Origin: JBQTIM01 sp052388135
Lineage (GTDB): Bacteria > Elusimicrobiota > Elusimicrobia > FEN-1173
Direction: 5' to 3'
Assembly: GCA_052388135.1 (NCBI GenBank)
Contig: JBQTIM010000015.1
Location: 1 to 7,040, forward strand
Length of the DNA stretch: 7,040 nucleotides
Shown: positions 5,377-7,040 of the stretch, one piece after another
Layout of the letters: the number at the start of each line of letters is the position of its first letter
How positions within the stretch are numbered: the first letter of the stretch is position 1
Notes under the pieces: generated by a model
Database searches by the model: none
Told to the model about the DNA's origin: nothing
What the model saw: the letters and a program-made list of their open reading frames with translations, nothing else
Translations under genes and position numbers: made by a program

Positions 5377-7040
5377 GTGCGAAAACTCAAAATCTTCTGG
5401 CAGAACCATTGGCTGAAAATCACCATCATCGTGGTGGCGGGCGGCCTTATCCTGCTGACCGTCTGGGGCCTTATGTCCCTGGAGTCGTTCTACAGGAACA
5501 TGACCCTGGCCACCCTGCCCCTCCAGCTCCTGCTCACCGGCGTCAACGCCATCATCTTCGTCTACCTCTACATGACCGTGATGCAGGGCAGCTTCGGCAA
5601 GCTCAAGAAAGGCGCCCAGATCAAGGCGTCGGACGTCAAGGTGAACTTCAACGACGTCATCGGCCTGGAGAACGCCAAGAAAGAGGCCATGGAGGTCGTG
5701 CAGCTCCTGAAAGACCGCGCCCGCCTCAAGGCCATCGGCGGAAACATCATCAAGGGCCTCCTCATGGTGGGCCCGCCGGGCACGGGAAAAACCCTCCTGG
5801 CGAAGGCCATCGCCACGGAGGCCGGCGTCCCCTTCATCGGCATGGCGGGCTCCGAGTTCGTGGAGGTTTTCGTCGGCGTCGGCGCCAGCCGCGTCCGCAA
5901 GCTCTTCGAGAAGGCGCGCCAGCTTGCCTACGCCCACGGCGCCTGCATTATTTTTATAGATGAGCTGGACGTCATCGGCCGCGGCCGCTCCTTCAACGCT
6001 TTCGGCGGCGGCGAGGAGACCAACAGCACCCAGAACCAGCTCCTGGTGGAGATGGACGGCCTGGGCGGCAAGGGCGCCAACGTGGTGATCATCGGCGCCA
6101 CCAACGCGGGCGAGGGCGTCCTCGATAAGGCCCTTCTGCGCCCCGGCCGCTTCGACCGGAAAATTTATATTGACCGCCCCAACCTGGACGAACGCATCGC
6201 CTTGTTCGCCTACTACTTGAAGAAGGTGAAACACGACCCCAACATAGACATCGGCCGCATGGCGCGGCGCTGCGTTCAAAAGTCCCCGGCGGACATCATG
6301 AACATCGTGAAAGAATCCGCCCTCATCGCCACCCGCGACAAGCGGGACATAGTCGTTTTTAAGGACCTCTCCGCCGCGCTGGAACGCATTGATCTGGGCG
6401 TGGCCCGCGGGCTCACCATGACGGACCATGAGCGGGAGGCCACCGCCTACCACGAAGTGGGCCATCTCATGACGGTTTACCAGCTTCATCCGACCAACGA
6501 CGTTTTTAAAGCTTCCATCATATCCCGCGGCGGGGCTCTGGGCGTCGTTTGGCACCATCCCCGCGACGAAATGCACTCCATGGGACGGGACAGCATGCTG
6601 GCCAACATTAAGGTGTCGCTGGCCGGGTACGTCGCCGAAAAAATCAAGTACGGCAACACCACCACCGGAGTTTCCGCGGATTTCACCAACGCCATGAGCA
6701 TAGCCCACCAGATGGTGTGGCGCTTGGGCATGGGAACCAACGGATTCGTGGGGGACTACTCCGCGATCCCGGCCGTGGAACTTTCCGACGGTCTGAAGGA
6801 CAAATTAAACAACGAGACCCACGCCATCCTCTCCGCCTGCTCGAAGGAGGTGGAGGAATTTCTCCGCAAAGAATGGACGATCGTGGACCGGTTCGTCCAA
6901 GAGCTGTTGAAGAAAGGCGAACTGGAATACGATGACATCCACGCCGTTTTCGCCGAGTTCGGAAAAGCCCGCAGCCAGGTTCCCCTTCAAACCGTCAAGG
7001 CCGATGAAAAAGAACTGCCCTCCACGCCGCCTCCGGCTCC
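5377..7040 (+). CDS. ftsH: FtsH-like membrane AAA+ zinc metalloprotease (3' partial)
   Basis: 554 codons from GTG to the window edge, with no stop. An in-frame TGA at 5329 and no other start codon after it leave GTG 5377 (MRKLKIFW) as the only choice. Two membrane segments (about 15-35 and 49-69) are joined by a loop of only about 12 residues; E. coli-type FtsH has about 70 there. The AAA+ domain has Walker A GPPGTGKT (132-139), pore-loop FVG (165-167), Walker B IIFIDE (191-196) and arginine fingers in RPGRFDR (255-261). The protease domain has the zinc motif HEVGH (359-363, usually HEAGH) and D435 in TTTGVSADF as likely third ligand. The C-terminus becomes Pro-rich. It should extract and degrade membrane or damaged proteins on the cytoplasmic face of the inner membrane, as a hexamer. 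Residues around 206-246 (GGGEETNSTQNQ, ATNAGEG) differ from classical FtsH, suggesting a separate subfamily. The family call is firm; orthology to housekeeping FtsH is not. Confidence 0.9.
   Translation, partial: MRKLKIFWQNHWLKITIIVVAGGLILLTVWGLMSLESFYRNMTLATLPLQLLLTGVNAIIFVYLYMTVMQGSFGKLKKGAQIKASDVKVNFNDVIGLENAKKEAMEVVQLLKDRARLKAIGGNIIKGLLMVGPPGTGKTLLAKAIATEAGVPFIGMAGSEFVEVFVGVGASRVRKLFEKARQLAYAHGACIIFIDELDVIGRGRSFNAFGGGEETNSTQNQLLVEMDGLGGKGANVVIIGATNAGEGVLDKALLRPGRFDRKIYIDRPNLDERIALFAYYLKKVKHDPNIDIGRMARRCVQKSPADIMNIVKESALIATRDKRDIVVFKDLSAALERIDLGVARGLTMTDHEREATAYHEVGHLMTVYQLHPTNDVFKASIISRGGALGVVWHHPRDEMHSMGRDSMLANIKVSLAGYVAEKIKYGNTTTGVSADFTNAMSIAHQMVWRLGMGTNGFVGDYSAIPAVELSDGLKDKLNNETHAILSACSKEVEEFLRKEWTIVDRFVQELLKKGELEYDDIHAVFAEFGKARSQVPLQTVKADEKELPSTPPPA

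Noticed and set aside
5350..6708. 452-codon open frame on the minus strand
   Set aside because: It lies antisense to the FtsH-like gene, whose catalytic motifs are all present in the plus frame. Its His/Val/Gly/Asp-rich product has no recognisable motif and is what GC-rich codon bias gives on the opposite strand.
1..7040. CRISPR array, tRNA or rRNA, transposase, toxin-antitoxin or phage genes
   Set aside because: No spaced direct repeats, RNA gene signatures or such protein motifs were seen on either strand.

Overview
The window is GC-rich bacterial chromosome from a Gram-negative organism. It contains an outer-membrane beta-barrel protein, two soluble receiver-kinase hybrids and a membrane AAA+ zinc protease. 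There are no transposase, phage, tRNA or rRNA genes. The taxon cannot be fixed from the sequence; a GC-rich deltaproteobacterium-like or Elusimicrobiota-like lineage is only a guess.

Layout. (1) Positions 1-1443 (+) hold the 3' part of a gene for a PD40/TolB-type beta-propeller fused through a Pro/Ala linker to an Omp85-like barrel ending in Phe. (2) Positions 1444-1656 separate two convergent genes. Here lies a 164-bp imperfect palindrome (about 1493-1656) whose core looks like a bidirectional terminator and whose right arm runs into the end of the next gene. (3) Positions 1619-3511 or 3520 (-) encode a soluble kinase with two degenerate receiver-like domains, one intact receiver, HisKA and HATPase. 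(4) Positions 3521-3662 form a short divergent promoter region with a near-consensus sigma70 promoter (TTGACG-17-TATAAT) reading right. (5) Positions 3663-5255 (+) encode a paralogous kinase whose two receivers lack the usual acidic pair. (6) Positions 5377 to the window end (+) encode an FtsH-type protease, open at the right edge, with GTG start and almost no periplasmic domain. Its Shine-Dalgarno-like sequence lies in a small hairpin.

How the genes relate. The two kinases are head-to-head paralogues with nearly the same transmitter motifs. They probably arose by inverted duplication and may act on the same or related partners. No output-domain response regulator is present, so the target is unknown. 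The barrel protein and the protease are both envelope proteins, but no operon links them to the kinases; each gene seems to have its own control region.

The observations most worth a second look are the long palindrome that supplies the C-terminus of a kinase, the divergent kinase pair with unequal receiver decay, and the FtsH-like protease with its minimal periplasmic loop and structured leader.
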